Positions 33,880-44,566 are shown, counted from the first letter of the stretch. The stretch: DNA of 64,000 nucleotides from Tricholomella constricta (GCA_013368375.1 JAACJP010000035.1:62001-126000), one strand, 5' to 3'. The notes: generated from the sequence alone by a model not told the origin. Program-made: numbers and translations.

Positions 33880-34576
33880 AGCCCCCCCGCTAGCCACCCC
33901 CCCACCCCAACGCATATACAGTGCTGGGTGTGCCCACGGACAATGATCCGCGGAGGTCCGCAGATCCCCCGCTAGCCACCTCACTGCCCCCCACCCCAAC
34001 GTATATACAGTGCTGGACAACGATCCGCGGAGGTCCGCAGGTCCCCCGCTAGCCACCCCGCTGCCTCCCACCCCAACGCATATACAGTGCTGGGTGTGCC
34101 CAGGGACAACGATCCGCGGAGGTCCACAGATCCCCCCGCTAGCCACCCCACTGCCCCCCACCCCAACGCATATACAGTGCTGGACAATCCGCACATCCCC
34201 CGCTAGCCACCCTGCTGCCCCCCACCCCAACGCATATACAGTGCTGGACAACGATCCGCGGAGGTCCGCACATCCCCTGCTAGCTACCCCGCTGCCCCCC
34301 ACCCCAACGCATATACAGTGCTGGGTGTGCCCACGGACAACAATCCGCGGAGGTCCGCAGATCCCCCGCTAGCCACCCCACTGCCCCCCACCCCGACGCA
34401 TATACAGTGCTGGACAACGATCCGCGGGGGTCTGCAGATCCCTGCCACCCTGCCCCCCCCCCCCCCCCCCCCCCTCACAGCACTGTATAGGCCCGCTGCA
34501 GCACCAGCGGGCCTGCTGGTACAGTGCCATACGGCTACATGTAGGGGCCCCGCTGGCGTTGCAGCGGCCCCGTGGT
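33880..34576. repeat. GC-rich tandem repeat, right end region of KDZ-2 (inverted relative to 1-830)
   Basis: About seven units of CCCCACCCCAACGCATATAC, then AGTGCTGG, then GATCCGCGGAGGTCCGCAGA, then CCCCCGCTAGCCACCC. They end in a C-run at 34455-34474 and the CACCAGCGGGC / CTACATGTAGGGG module. Each unit is the reverse complement of units at 1-830. The outer tip is probably at or near 34576, where the GTCAAGTATG(C)TAC sequence also found inverted near 365-390 begins. Confidence 0.85.
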
Positions 34577-34862
34577 GCCGTCAAGTATGCTACAATGTAT
34601 TGCCCCGCTGGACAGTGGGACACGCTACATTGTAGTGTCTGTATGTGACCAACAAATGTTTCTTCTACAACCTTGTTGCCCACCACCACCGGAGATGAGC
34701 CATTCTGCGTCCATCAGCAAAACTCCAAATGCTTTTACTTCCGGCTTCCATGTATTCTACTTCCTACAGTCACTTTTGCTTGGGCTTTCCCGGTCTTTTT
34801 GCCTTTTGCTTGTACCTTTGCACCTTGCATACCTATTGCTTGAATAAATTATCTTTGGCTTT
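34577..34862. repeat. 285-bp direct repeat, copy 2
   Basis: Same as 30797-31081 apart from a few bases (AATAAATTATC against AATAAATCATC). After it the two loci diverge. Here a HECT-like gene follows immediately. Confidence 0.85.
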
Positions 34863-36285
34863 TTATGGCTTTCATTCTCTTCTGCCTGCAATTTGGGACC
34901 CTAGCCATGTGTGGGCTCCTCCTGCTCTTCCATCTCAACAGACAGGGAGGTTTGATTTTGATAACTTCACTACCGCTGTTTATGAGGAAGCATCTGGACG
35001 TAGTCCTCCAAGATTGACTATATCTGGTAACTCACTTGAAGAGCTAGCAGAAGCTTTGTTGACTCAAATTGATAATGCTGTTGAGGCCAAGGACTTTTCA
35101 AAGTTATTATCATCCAAGCGGCTATATTCTCGGTATGTTCATCATATATTTATTTATATTATTACTGACTTATTTCCTAGACGACTTGGTTCTGAAGGTG
35201 CATCTTTTGGTCATGGTGTTGAGCTTGAAGTTCTCCATCTGGTCTTTCAAGATGTATTGGCTAAAAAACGCCAGTACTTTGTTGATCGTGAAGGAGGATT
35301 TAGCACGCTTAAGTGTTTAACCTCATTTGCATCTTCAACATCATCCACCAATCGGTTCAAGGATATGAGCCATGAGCCGCCTTGGAGCTATTTGTGCCCT
35401 TCTCTGCATCCAAACACAAATGCCAGCTCCACTTTCTCCAGCAGTGATCCTTTTCCTTGTTTACGATCTCGATTTTCATTGTCTCACGCCAGCATTCATT
35501 GGCCAATGGTTCCCTCAGTTGAAAACCTGCATCAAGAACTGGATTGCTCTAGGATGGAAGGGCAACACTGCGACATCAGAATTTACAAGTCATTTTGCAA
35601 ATTACCATGACACAGATGTAAGTGTTGAATTGTCCTCTTGCATTAGTTCTTGCTGATGCTTTGAATAGGTCTTAGCATATGCCAACCATGATGCTGCTAC
35701 ACATGCAAATTTGGCTGTAGAAATGCTCTACAAGGCCACTCTTGGTTGCGACTCATATCGTCATCCTGATTGGAGTGCATTTGAACTGGGATTTGATCTT
35801 CCATGCCTCAATGGATTTTCGTTCAAGAAGGTGAGCAATATTATTAAAGTCAAGAGTGCCATTTCTGATTAATATCAGGTTCTATGATGTTTTAAAGGTG
35901 GCCCACAAGCCTTTTTGACTCGTGTCGGTGCTGCACATACGACAAGCCCTGAATTGCTCTCTTCAAATCTCGAGGTTACTTCGACATCTGTCCATAACTC
36001 CACAAGCTTGTGTACAGCACTTCAAGATGATGACATGTCATTGCAAGTTTTAATCCAGGGTTTTCTTAACGGTCAAGGCATACCTTGCCCTACTTTATTT
36101 GATGCTGTCAAAGACACATTTAATACTGCCATCGATCTGACCCAGATTGCCACCACCAATTTTCGCAGCCAAATGCTTGTCTGGGCAACCACAGGATCAC
36201 CAATGTTCAGTGTCGGTGCTGATGCTATTCAGGTAAGCAATCTCCCATTTAAAACATGTTATTTCATTTTCAAAGTTATATATTA
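34863..36285 (+). pseudogene. Broken HECT-like gene
   Basis: Exon pieces with GT..AG borders: 34870-35132 (WDPSHVWAPPALPSQQTGRFDFDNF, SLEELAEALLTQIDNAVE), 35182-35617 (SRLGAICALLCIQTQ, WIALGWKGNTATSEF, SHFANYHDTD), 35670-35830 (CDSYRHPDWSAFELGF) and 35879-36231 (CFKGGPQAFLTRVG, FRSQMLVWATTGSPMFSV). The order and motifs resemble the expanded HECT-domain (E3 ubiquitin-ligase-like) proteins of mushrooms; this is recalled family resemblance. It is broken by a TGA at 35885-35887 before CFKGGPQAF, by a missing start and by lack of a recognisable C-terminal lobe. Some frames shift between 35340 and 35400. Confidence 0.5.
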
Positions 36286-36365
36286 GATTATGGCAGTCCC
36301 AGACTATGATTCTGTTAGGGCGACCTCAGCGCAGAGCTTAGTCGTGCTGGCAGAGGGGAATCCAA

Positions 36366-36822
36366 TGTTATATTAGGTACGATAAGAGAGCGTAAGTAAA
36401 CCTACCTGGCAGAGGGGAATCCAATGAGGATAGAGTAAAGGATTCCCCCATGTCAGGAGGACGGCTATATATGAGTATGATACATGAGGGCCGGCTCTCT
36501 GGGGTGTATGGCATGTAATTGATAACAGGTGGGCAGCGGCGCGTGTATGTACACGTTCCCGACGCTGTCCGATCCTCATGGCTCAGGGTGCGGGCACGAG
36601 GTCAGGCGACCGACGTCGGGATGTCAAGTGTCGGAATCGCGATGTCGGGCGTCAGGATCGGGTGCACGCTGGAAGGGGAGGTAGCGACAGGAATGTATAA
36701 GTATGTACACCGACGCTTGGGTCGGAGCGTCGGGGTCAGGGGCGCGATCAGTCGGGAGCGATTGCACGTGTCGGGGGACATCCGGTGAGCGTCGGCGGGC
36801 GTGAACGGGCGTTCCCCTAACA
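36366..36822 (-). mobile_element. LTR of a Ty3/gypsy chromovirus
   Basis: Minus-strand LTR beginning TGTTAGGGGAACGCCC and ending TAATATAACA, preceded by a polypurine tract AAAAGGGGGGGTGA at the pol junction. About 457 bp. The upstream word CTGGCAGAGGGGAATCCAAT occurs both just outside and just inside the proposed end (36347-36424), so the outer limit is not fully certain. No second LTR is seen, so the element is truncated. Confidence 0.65.
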
Positions 36823-37182
36823 TCACCCCCCCTTTTGAATCGCAACGACTCGGTGCGGGGCAGCGGTGGCAAAGACGGCCGGGGATAACGTGAATATGCC
36901 ATGAATGTGGCGGGCAGCATCGGGGTTGTCGCGGTGGAACTTGCGTACCAGATCAGGGGCAGCGACATTTTCGCGAGGTTCCCATGAAGCTTCTTCGTAA
37001 CCGTAGCCTTTCCACAGGATTTTGTACTGTAGTTTCTTGCGGAAGGTTCGGCTATCGAGGATCTTTTCAACTTCGTAATGGGGTTCGCCATTGATTATGT
37101 CGGGGGGAGGAGGGGGATCAGACCGACGACCTTCAATCAGATCAGCGACAGTGGGGAAATGTGTTGAAGCAGTACTATACAC
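36823..37182 (-). pseudogene. 3' end of gypsy pol: chromodomain of integrase
   Basis: The open frame reads PPPPPDIINGEPHYEVEKILDSR, LQYKILWKGYGYEEASWEP and LVRKFHRDNPDA, a chromodomain with its aromatic cage residues (Y, W, W). It sits next to the polypurine tract and LTR as in chromoviruses. In those elements it steers integration toward marked chromatin. Everything upstream is missing: the gag-only element and A2 are inserted at 37162, and the sequence beyond 40838 no longer looks like pol. Confidence 0.8.
37157..37161. repeat. 5-bp target-site duplication of the gag-only LTR element
   Basis: AAATG here and AAATG at 40833-40837, directly outside the two LTR tips (TGTTGAAG... and ...TTTAACA). 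Confidence 0.85.
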
Positions 37183-39307
37183 TCCCCCACCTATTCCGAT
37201 CGGACTCCGAGGACTCTGATCAGACTCCTAGGACCATCCTAGGACCATCCTAGGACTCTGATCAGACTATTGCAAATCAGCAACTTATGTAGTTCTGTTT
37301 ACAAAATAAGCTTATGAAGTCCGATCGGACTCCGTAAGACTCTGATAGGACTATGTATTCTAACTTATGAAATCTTGTCCATACAATAACCTTATGAAGT
37401 CCGAACTCTTTCATTTCAACTTGCAGTACAGTTTCAATTAGAAAAAAGTGGCTTGTTGTTTCAAATTAAGTAGAAACAACAATATATGTATGTCCTATAT
37501 ACTCATGCCCGCACCCGCACCCGCAACTGGTACCCTAACTCTAAACCCCCGCATTCATCGTGGTATGGTGGCGGTGTGGTAGTGTGGCGGTGCTCGTCGT
37601 GGTCATGGTGGTCGCGGTTGTGTGGTGGCCCTCGTCGTCGTCGTGGTCATAGTGGTGTGGTAGCCATCGTTGTCGTGTGCTGTGGGTGTTCGTCGTCACT
37701 GTGGGGGCCATCGTCCGTCGTCGTCGTGCTGTGTGTGGGTGATGGTGGTGCTGTGGGTGGTGTTGTCGGGGTGGTGGTGGTGCTGTGGGGGCCGTCGCGT
37801 GGGGTGGTGGCCGTGCTGGTGCTGGTCGGGTGCTGGTGTGGTGGCCGTCGCGTGGGGTGGCCGTCGGCTGATCGGGTGCTGGCTGGTGCTGGTCGGGTGC
37901 TGGTGGTGGCCGTCGGGTGCTGGTGCTGGTCGGGTGCTGGTGCTGGTGGTGGTGGTGTCGTAGTGGCCGTCGTCATGGTGCTGCGGCCGTCGTCGTGGTG
38001 GCCGTTGTCGTCGGGGTGGCCGTTGTCGTCGTTGAGGTGGTGGTGGTTGTGGTGGTGGCCGTTGTCGTCGTGGTGCTGCGGCCGTTGTCGTGGTGCTGCG
38101 GCCGTCGTTGTGGTGGTCGTCGTCGTCGTTGAGGTAGTGGTGGTTGTGGGGTGGTCGTCGTGGTGGTCGTCTGGTGGTGGGGTGGTCGTGGTCGTGGTCG
38201 TGTGGTGGTGGGGTCGTGGTGGTGGTGGCCGTCGTGCCATCGCCGCCGTCATCGTCGTCATGTCGTTGTGGTGGTGGTGCCATCGTGGGTCGTCGTCGAC
38301 GCCGTCACCGCCGTCATCGTCGTCGTGTCGTTGTAGTGATGGTGCCATCGTGGTGTCGTTGTGGTGGTGGTGGTGTGGTGGTGGTCACCGTCATACCGTC
38401 GCCGTCGTCGTGTGGTGGTGGTGGTGTCGTCGTGCCGTTGACGCCGTCGCCGTCGTCGTGGTGTCGTTGTGGTGGTGGTCGTCGTCGTCGTGTGGTGGTG
38501 GTGAGGTCGTGGTGGTGGTGGTGGTGTCGTTGTGGTGGTGGTGGTGTCGTTGTGCCGTCGCCGTCGTCGTGTGGTGGTGGTGTGGTGGCGGTGTCGTCTT
38601 CGTCGTGGTGTCGTTGTGGTGGTGGTGGTGAGGTGGTGGTCACCGTCATCGTTGGGGTTGGGCAGCTGCAGTTGGTGGTGATGGAGGTCGTCAGGGTGTG
38701 GAGACGTGGCAACGGCGGGCGCAGTGACACACGCACCATGCGGCTCTCCCCCAGCTGGGGTCTGCCCTTGTCTGTGTCCCCCTTCTTCCCCTCGATCGTC
38801 GTGTCGAGTGGTGTCGTGGTCGCCGTTGTCGTCGGGCCACGGCAGCTGGTCGGGGTGCAGTTGGGGTGCAGCGTGAGCCAAGACGATGGTGCCTCAAGCA
38901 CGTGCATCATCTGACAACATGGGGCACACCGTGGATGTATCCAGAATGGGCTCAATGGCCTAATGGTTAACCTTGCTATGCTCAAACCTTGCGTGTTGCA
39001 AAGCGAGAGTTCAATCCTCGCTCTTGCAATTATTTTTCACGAAAAATGTTGGGTTAACGGACTGTCCTAGGATGTCCGAGGATTCCGTCGGATTATTCCG
39101 TGTCAGAATCCTATCGGAGTCCGAGTCCGATCTGACAGTCCGACAGATTCTGATCGGACTAGATAGGACTCGGACTGGTCCAAATGAGTGGATTCTCTTG
39201 ATAAAGTCCTATGCAACTGGTCTGATCGGAGTCCTAGGATGGTCCTAGGAATTCCTAGGAGTCCGATAGGATTCCGATCAGAATAGGTGGGGGAGTGTAA
39301 AGACCTC
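37170..39307 (-). mobile_element. Element A2, inverted copy of A1, 2138 bp
   Basis: Bounded by CAGTACTATACACTCC and GGGAGTGTAAAGACCTC, with the TSD TGTTGAAG at 37162-37169 and 39308-39315. Its internal plan matches A1 in reverse: arm (37185-37350), AT-rich part, simple repeat (about 37560-38830), tRNA-like module, arm (39060-39290). It inserted exactly eight bases into the left LTR of the gag-only element. Confidence 0.93.
38949..39034 (+). other. tRNA-like module in A2
   Basis: GGCTCAATGGCCTAATGGTT (A-box-like, intact TGGCCTAATGG) and AGCGAGAGTTCAATCCTCGC (B box within a pairing T arm), about 40 bases apart. This is the better-preserved copy of the module in A1. Confidence 0.65.
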
Positions 39308-39590
39308 TGTTGAAGGCGTTTCGGTGGTGTCTGCACATGACCCGCCCCCAATCCTAATACATACAAACACACCCTTGTAGATTGTGTTCCCTTTTCTCTT
39401 GTAGCTCCCTACTGGTGTCAATACATCTATTGTGGTCTATTCTGCGCGTCTGTGTCTCTGTGCTCGGCTATCTCTAGCCATCTCCATCTTCCCCACCCTA
39501 CACGTTTAACAGGTTATGGGCCCCGGCCCCAACCAACAAACCCCACTGCTGCTTATCTGATCCTTATCTGATCACTGTCTTTTCTCAACC

Positions 39591-40579
39591 ATGGCCCTCT
39601 ACTCTATTCCCTCCTCATTTAACTCTATGCTCTCTGACATCTTGCCTCTGGGTGACTCAAACTGGTTCGAATGGAGCCAGAATATGGATATGGCTCTCCT
39701 TGGAATTGGTATGGAGGGTGTCACTGGGACAGGTGCCCCTGCAGGATTGGATGGGAAGGATATGAAGGATTGGAAGGCTGCCGATACCAGGCTCACGGCC
39801 TTCATCTACAGGAAGGTAGACGCTGAGTACTGCTACCTTCTCCGTGATCTGAAATCCGCATCCACTGCCTGGGCTGCACTCAAAGCTCACTTCGAGAAGT
39901 CCACCATGGGCCATCAAATGCTCGTGCGGAGTTCTATGCCATCACCCATGATCCCGATCGCTCTATCCATGCCTACTTGGAGGCTCTTCAGTCCGCGAGG
40001 AGGAAGATGGAAGCTCTCGGCTGTAAAGTCGATGATACCGAATTCAAGGATGTCCTCCTCATGCACCTCGACACCACTTTCCACTCTGTTCAGCTCAATA
40101 TCCTTGCTCAGACGGCTGAACCCGAACTCGCCAAAATCAAGTCCATGCTCAACAGCTCTACCGCCGCTGATGTTATGGTCAAATCTGAAGATGTGAGGGC
40201 GAGAGCTGGGCAAAGAGGATCTGGAAGGAAGGAGGGTTCGGAAGGTTACGTGGATAGCAAAGGTTTCCGCTGGTGCGATATCTCCTCTGACAATTGTCAT
40301 CGCTGCGGATGTTCTGGCCACATTGCTGCTCGCTGCATGTACAACATGCCATCACACATCAAAGACCTCATTTCAAAGAACCGCCCTCGCTCTCCATCCC
40401 CTCCTCCCCATGCCCATGTTGCCGAAGTCCACGTTGCCAGCTCTGCCCGCTCTGTCAAGTTCTCCTCCCCACACATTCTACCCCCTGACGATTTCCCCGA
40501 CGATGGACAGTTCGATTTCTCAGGTGACAATGAAGATGACGAAGAAGACTACAATCCGAATGTCCCGTTACGCGCGTGA
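39591..40579 (+). pseudogene. copia-type gag with zinc knuckle, one frameshift
   Basis: The first frame, from 39591, gives NSMLSDILPLGDSNWFEWSQ, DMKDWKAADTRLTAFIYRKV and STAWAALKAHFEKSTMGHQ, the layout of Ty1/copia gag. Near 39925 the frame must shift (one base apparently lost around CTCGTGCGGAG) to continue as EFYAITHDPDRSIHAYLEAL, MHLDTTFHSV, then a CCHC knuckle CHRCGCSGHIAARC and an acidic end. Gag would coat the RNA. Here it is broken unless ribosomes shift frame. Confidence 0.75.
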
Positions 40580-40837
40580 TGGTCATTGGAATCGGTGGGA
40601 GTTCTGGGTCACGTTTGACAGGTGGGAGTGTTGAAGGCGTTTCGGTGGTGTCTGCACATGACCCGCCCCCAATCCTAATACATACAAACACACCCTTGTA
40701 GATCGCGTTCCCTTTTCTCTTGTAGCTCCCTACCGGTGTCAATACATCTATTGTGGTCTATTCTGCGCGTCTGTGTCTCTGTGCTCGGCTATCTCTAGCC
40801 ATCTCCATCTTCCCCACCCTACACGTTTAACAAAATG

Positions 40838-41855
40838 ACCACCACAGATGGACATCTCTCACAACTAGAAATGACTACAGTTCAGACCACTGATAGGGTT
40901 GATCGAACTACAGACAACCCTGAACAGACAGCAGGACAACAGTGATTTATCAGCAGAGCCACGGACCTGGGACAAGCAATAATGCTGAACCACAGACCAC
41001 AGACCAATTTTATGCAAAGACCAAGTTAAATTGCGAATAATACTGTCATAGTTAGCGCTGGTGTTGTCGTGATAACTATCTTCTCTCGCTGTCTTACTTT
41101 GAGCTCACATTTGTTACTTATGTGGATTGGAAAACGCGTCTTTCGCTACAGAGACACGGACTTCATGATTTGCGATTCGTGATTCGGACTCTTTCTCGAC
41201 TTCGATCACACTATGGCACTTGACTAGTAGTAGCATGTGTTGACGAACGGACAATGACCGTCGTAACCTGCATCAGGAAACTCTGCGTCTGATGTACTTA
41301 TGCGTCTCGAGTGACCCTTAAGATCGTATGCAGAAAACCACCGGAGTGTACCTTTACGTGTACAAAACACGATGTGCACATGGATCAAAACACCGCTTGG
41401 ACTGTGTCTAGAAGCAATGTTGCTGCGTTGCTTCAAAGGAGGGTGATTGGCTCATGCTTATCATGAAATAGTGAACAATTGAACTCGAGTCAGCCGAATC
41501 CAAGGAGGCAATGGCTACATCAGAAGACCTCATTTCTTCCTCAGATAACAGGTGTTCTGCAGCAGAATTGTATTTAAATATGGTAACATGAGAGCCAGAG
41601 ACCCGTGCGGATCTTTTCCACGGCCACGGCGTAGCGAGAGGAACAATAGTGAGATAGGAACCTCAAGTATTTAGGTGTCCTTTGAGCAAAGCGAAAAACT
41701 CCCTACATCCAAGAACCTAAATTAACCTCCTCTTCTCCATGACAGGGACCTCGACGTGAAAGTTCTGCAAACCAAGCAGAAATTTATAGGTAAGAAATTT
41801 GTTTCAAGCCATCAAGACTCGCGGCTCGGCCGAACGCCTTTGGGCCGTAAATCGG
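40838..41855. other. Spacer at the transposon/host boundary
   Basis: No gene, repeat or transposon signature could be supported. CCGCGG words and KDZ-type repeats stop here. Base composition becomes ordinary. Confidence 0.5.
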
Positions 41856-43767
41856 TCAGAGTAACCACCGGGGATGCTCCGGGTACAATGACACGGCGAC
41901 GAAGGGGCCGTCGCCGAGCGTGACAGGGCTGGTTGGATCCCCGCTGCACAACTCGGCCCTCTCGCGCGGGATGGAGCCGTAATTGACGATCTCACTTACC
42001 TCGTCACCAGGGAGCCGGAGGCGAGCCTCGCGGGCACGGCCGCGGGAGCGCTTGATCAGCTTGGCGGCGGCGAAAAGCGCGAGCAGGCCCACGAAGGTGA
42101 AGGCGCCGGTGAAGGCGGCTTGGGTGTTGGCGGATGCGCCGCTGGGAAGGGTGAAGAAGCCAGAGGTGGCGGAGTTGCCGTTGCAAACTTCTTTCCATTG
42201 CTTGTTGCTGGTGATGGCGGCGTTCTAGGGAAGAAGGCGTGAGGTGCAAGTCTGCAAGAAGTGATGACCGTTATGTACTTCAGCACGGTAGATGAACTCA
42301 GTCAGGGGGATGTCGGAGCGATGGCCGAAGACGTGAACGTCCTTGAAGCTCTCCGTGGTTCCGTTCTTGAACTTGATGCGGAGGAAGTCGCGGAGGTCGG
42401 GGGGAGAACCACGGCGCAGCTCGATGACGATAGCAGACGCATAGTTGGCTATGACCGAAGGAATATATCAGAAATTGATTAGTATCAAAGGCTTGGAAAC
42501 ATACGAATGCCCTTCAACTCGGGACGTTCATCGATGATGCCAGTTTGGTGGAAAAAGGAAATGAATGGCTGGTAGGTTGTCTGGATCAATAAGAATTGCA
42601 GTGGGTCGCCGTTGAATGCGATGCGCTCCAGGGAAGTGAGGATTGTGTGAAGGAGAGTGCGGCCAGCGACTAACGATTAAGGATGAGCCACCATCAGTTG
42701 AAAGATAAGCATGTAAGAACGTACTGTTGCCAACGCCCGTAATTTCCTTGTCAGAGAAGACACCGTCCTCGTGGAAGTCGGCCAAGTGGCGAGCCTGCTC
42801 AATGAAAGTGGGAGGAAGACGGTGGGCATAGGTCTTGTTGTGAATCAGTTCAGTGTTGACGTAGTCGTAGATCTGTCACGAAGTTAGATATATTCTCTTA
42901 TATGTCATCGAAGCCGCGGTCACTCACATTCCACTGGACACAAGGCATCAGTTAGTATCGATCAGTTCTTCAGTTTTGGTAGGAGGACTCACAGCGTTTT
43001 CCAACGTTGTAGGGCGACCAAAAACGTAGTCCTTGACGGCCGTGAAGAAGGGCTGAGCTTCCTTAGCCTTGTCCTTGAATCGTTGAGAGGCATAGAATTC
43101 TTTTGTGTGCTTCTCGAAGGCCTGGGACGATAAAGTTCAGCAACCACACAGTAGATGACACGAAAATATTCATACCGGGCAATTGGTCCAGCTCTCCAAA
43201 GACCTGTCATTGCCAGGTTCGACCGTCTCGACTATCCTACCATCAGCCTACATTCGTTCAACAAAAAGCTGATGGAAAACACTTACCGGGGACATACTGG
43301 TAGCCGCCAAGAGGAGCGACGATGGTGGTTTCGTTAGCAAGCTTAATTTTGTTGTTTGGGTTTGGGGGGAAGAGGCCCTGGAGGAGGGCGATAGCAGAAT
43401 CGAAGACAACGGTGCCCTCGACACCAGCCTTGACGCGGGCGTGGACCTCGCTGTTGTCGACGATGTCGGAACGCATGCCCTGGACATACGACGGGGAGGA
43501 GCTGTCGAGGTAAGTGGAGCGAAGGACGGAGCCCAGCTGATGGGACTCGGCCTCATGTCAAAGGATTGGTGAGTGTTAAGTACATGGAGTGGAGGATAGA
43601 CTTACGACGCCGAGTGCGGTGCTTTCGGTGTTGGAGCCGGCGTAAGTGTGCGGGTCCTGGTAGTAGTTGTAGCGGTCGCCGTTGCGGGCGATGACGACGA
43701 CACCGAGAACTTTAGACAGCAACATCACGAATGTCGATGAAGGCTGAGGTTGTGTGAGTGTAGACAA
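41856..43767 (-). CDS. Histidine-phosphatase-like membrane protein (acid phosphatase family), active-site His replaced
   Basis: Exons, complement of 41856-42224 (donor at 41999 possible), 42279-42448, 42505-42669, 42725-42872, 42928-42933, 42993-43121, 43176-43231, 43287-43551 and 43606-43767, all in phase; about 489 aa. The start may instead be ATG 43725. The N-terminus has VVVIARNGDRYNYYQDPHTYAG, where the family motif RHGxR reads RNGDR. AESHQLGSVLRSTYL follows, and DVHVFGHRSDIPL lies where the distal loop would be. Near the C-terminus FTGAFTFVGLLALFAAAKLI is a membrane segment followed by KRSRGR, giving type I topology. Without the nucleophilic His it is probably not a classical phosphatase. 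The six-base exon encodes WN. Confidence 0.8.
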
Positions 43768-44566
43768 TGTAGGTGGGTACGGCGGGCCACTGTGGTGCGT
43801 CGAGCTCTCTTATATGATCTATCACCATGCGAAGTTCGTAATGCAGCGAGGCCAGGTTTTGGCATGGTGATGCCGTCTGCGTTTGACTTCGCATTGCAGT
43901 ACGTTCCGAAGTTCTAATTGGAACAAGTAAAGCGAGCAGGTGTGTGCACGTAGGATAATCAACACGCCTTCAAAGCGACGTTGCCTCCTGGTGTCAATTA
44001 GCGTGCTCCGCCTTGCCTTCGAAAGTACCTGGAAGACATCCGCAAGTCATGGAATGCCTGCGAAATGAGTGAAGTCCTAGATTCAATGAAAAGGAGCAAC
44101 CCGTACATGTCATTCCCCATGCATCCCTGCGCCGTGCTTGAACCGCGTGTTGGGCAAGAATCTGGGTCGGCCCTATAGTGCCGAGCTTGGACCCCTCATG
44201 TCTGACTAAGATGGGCGCCTGCCGTTTTCCATGAGGCTCAGGGAATGAATGGCGACCTCGAGCACAAAAAATATCCCCGGTAACGCGGGGAGGAGAAGTA
44301 TAATCACTCGATTCAAGCTGCCGGTATTTCCTAGTGGACAAGTATCGCCTTTTCTCTCAATGAGGTGAGAACAAGGACTCGACACAGTCTCGATATGAAA
44401 GAATGTACATGATCAACATGAGGATCTAAGTTGCCGGGTAATTGAAGAACACGATTGGTTGCAAAACTATATCAACACGATGCAACAGAGATAGCGTGTA
44501 TTCAGCGATGCCTGTCGACCCTTGGACGACATGGATATCCGTACCTCCTTCCAGCCTGGCCAAGGT
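43768..44566. other. Intergenic spacer
   Basis: Upstream of the phosphatase-like gene and downstream of SRP72. No gene supported. Confidence 0.5.

Larger units (their letters stand above)
37162..40832 (+). mobile_element. Gag-only Ty1/copia-type LTR element, split by A2
   Basis: The left LTR is 37162-37169 plus 39316-39511 (interrupted after its first eight bases by A2). The right LTR is 40629-40832. Each is about 204 bp, TGTTGAAGG...TTTAACA, with only about three visible differences. TSD AAATG. Removing A2 leaves about 1.5 kb: LTR, a primer-site-like GGTTATGGGCCCC, a gag frame, a purine stretch, LTR. There is no protease, integrase or reverse transcriptase, so it depends on a helper element. 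Near-identical LTRs imply a young insertion. Confidence 0.85.

Noticed and set aside
30797..34862. LTR retrotransposon with 285-bp LTRs
   Set aside because: The direct repeats lack TG..CA tips, no primer-binding site, polypurine tract, pol domain or TSD was found, and the interior holds KDZ-2 genes and end repeats.
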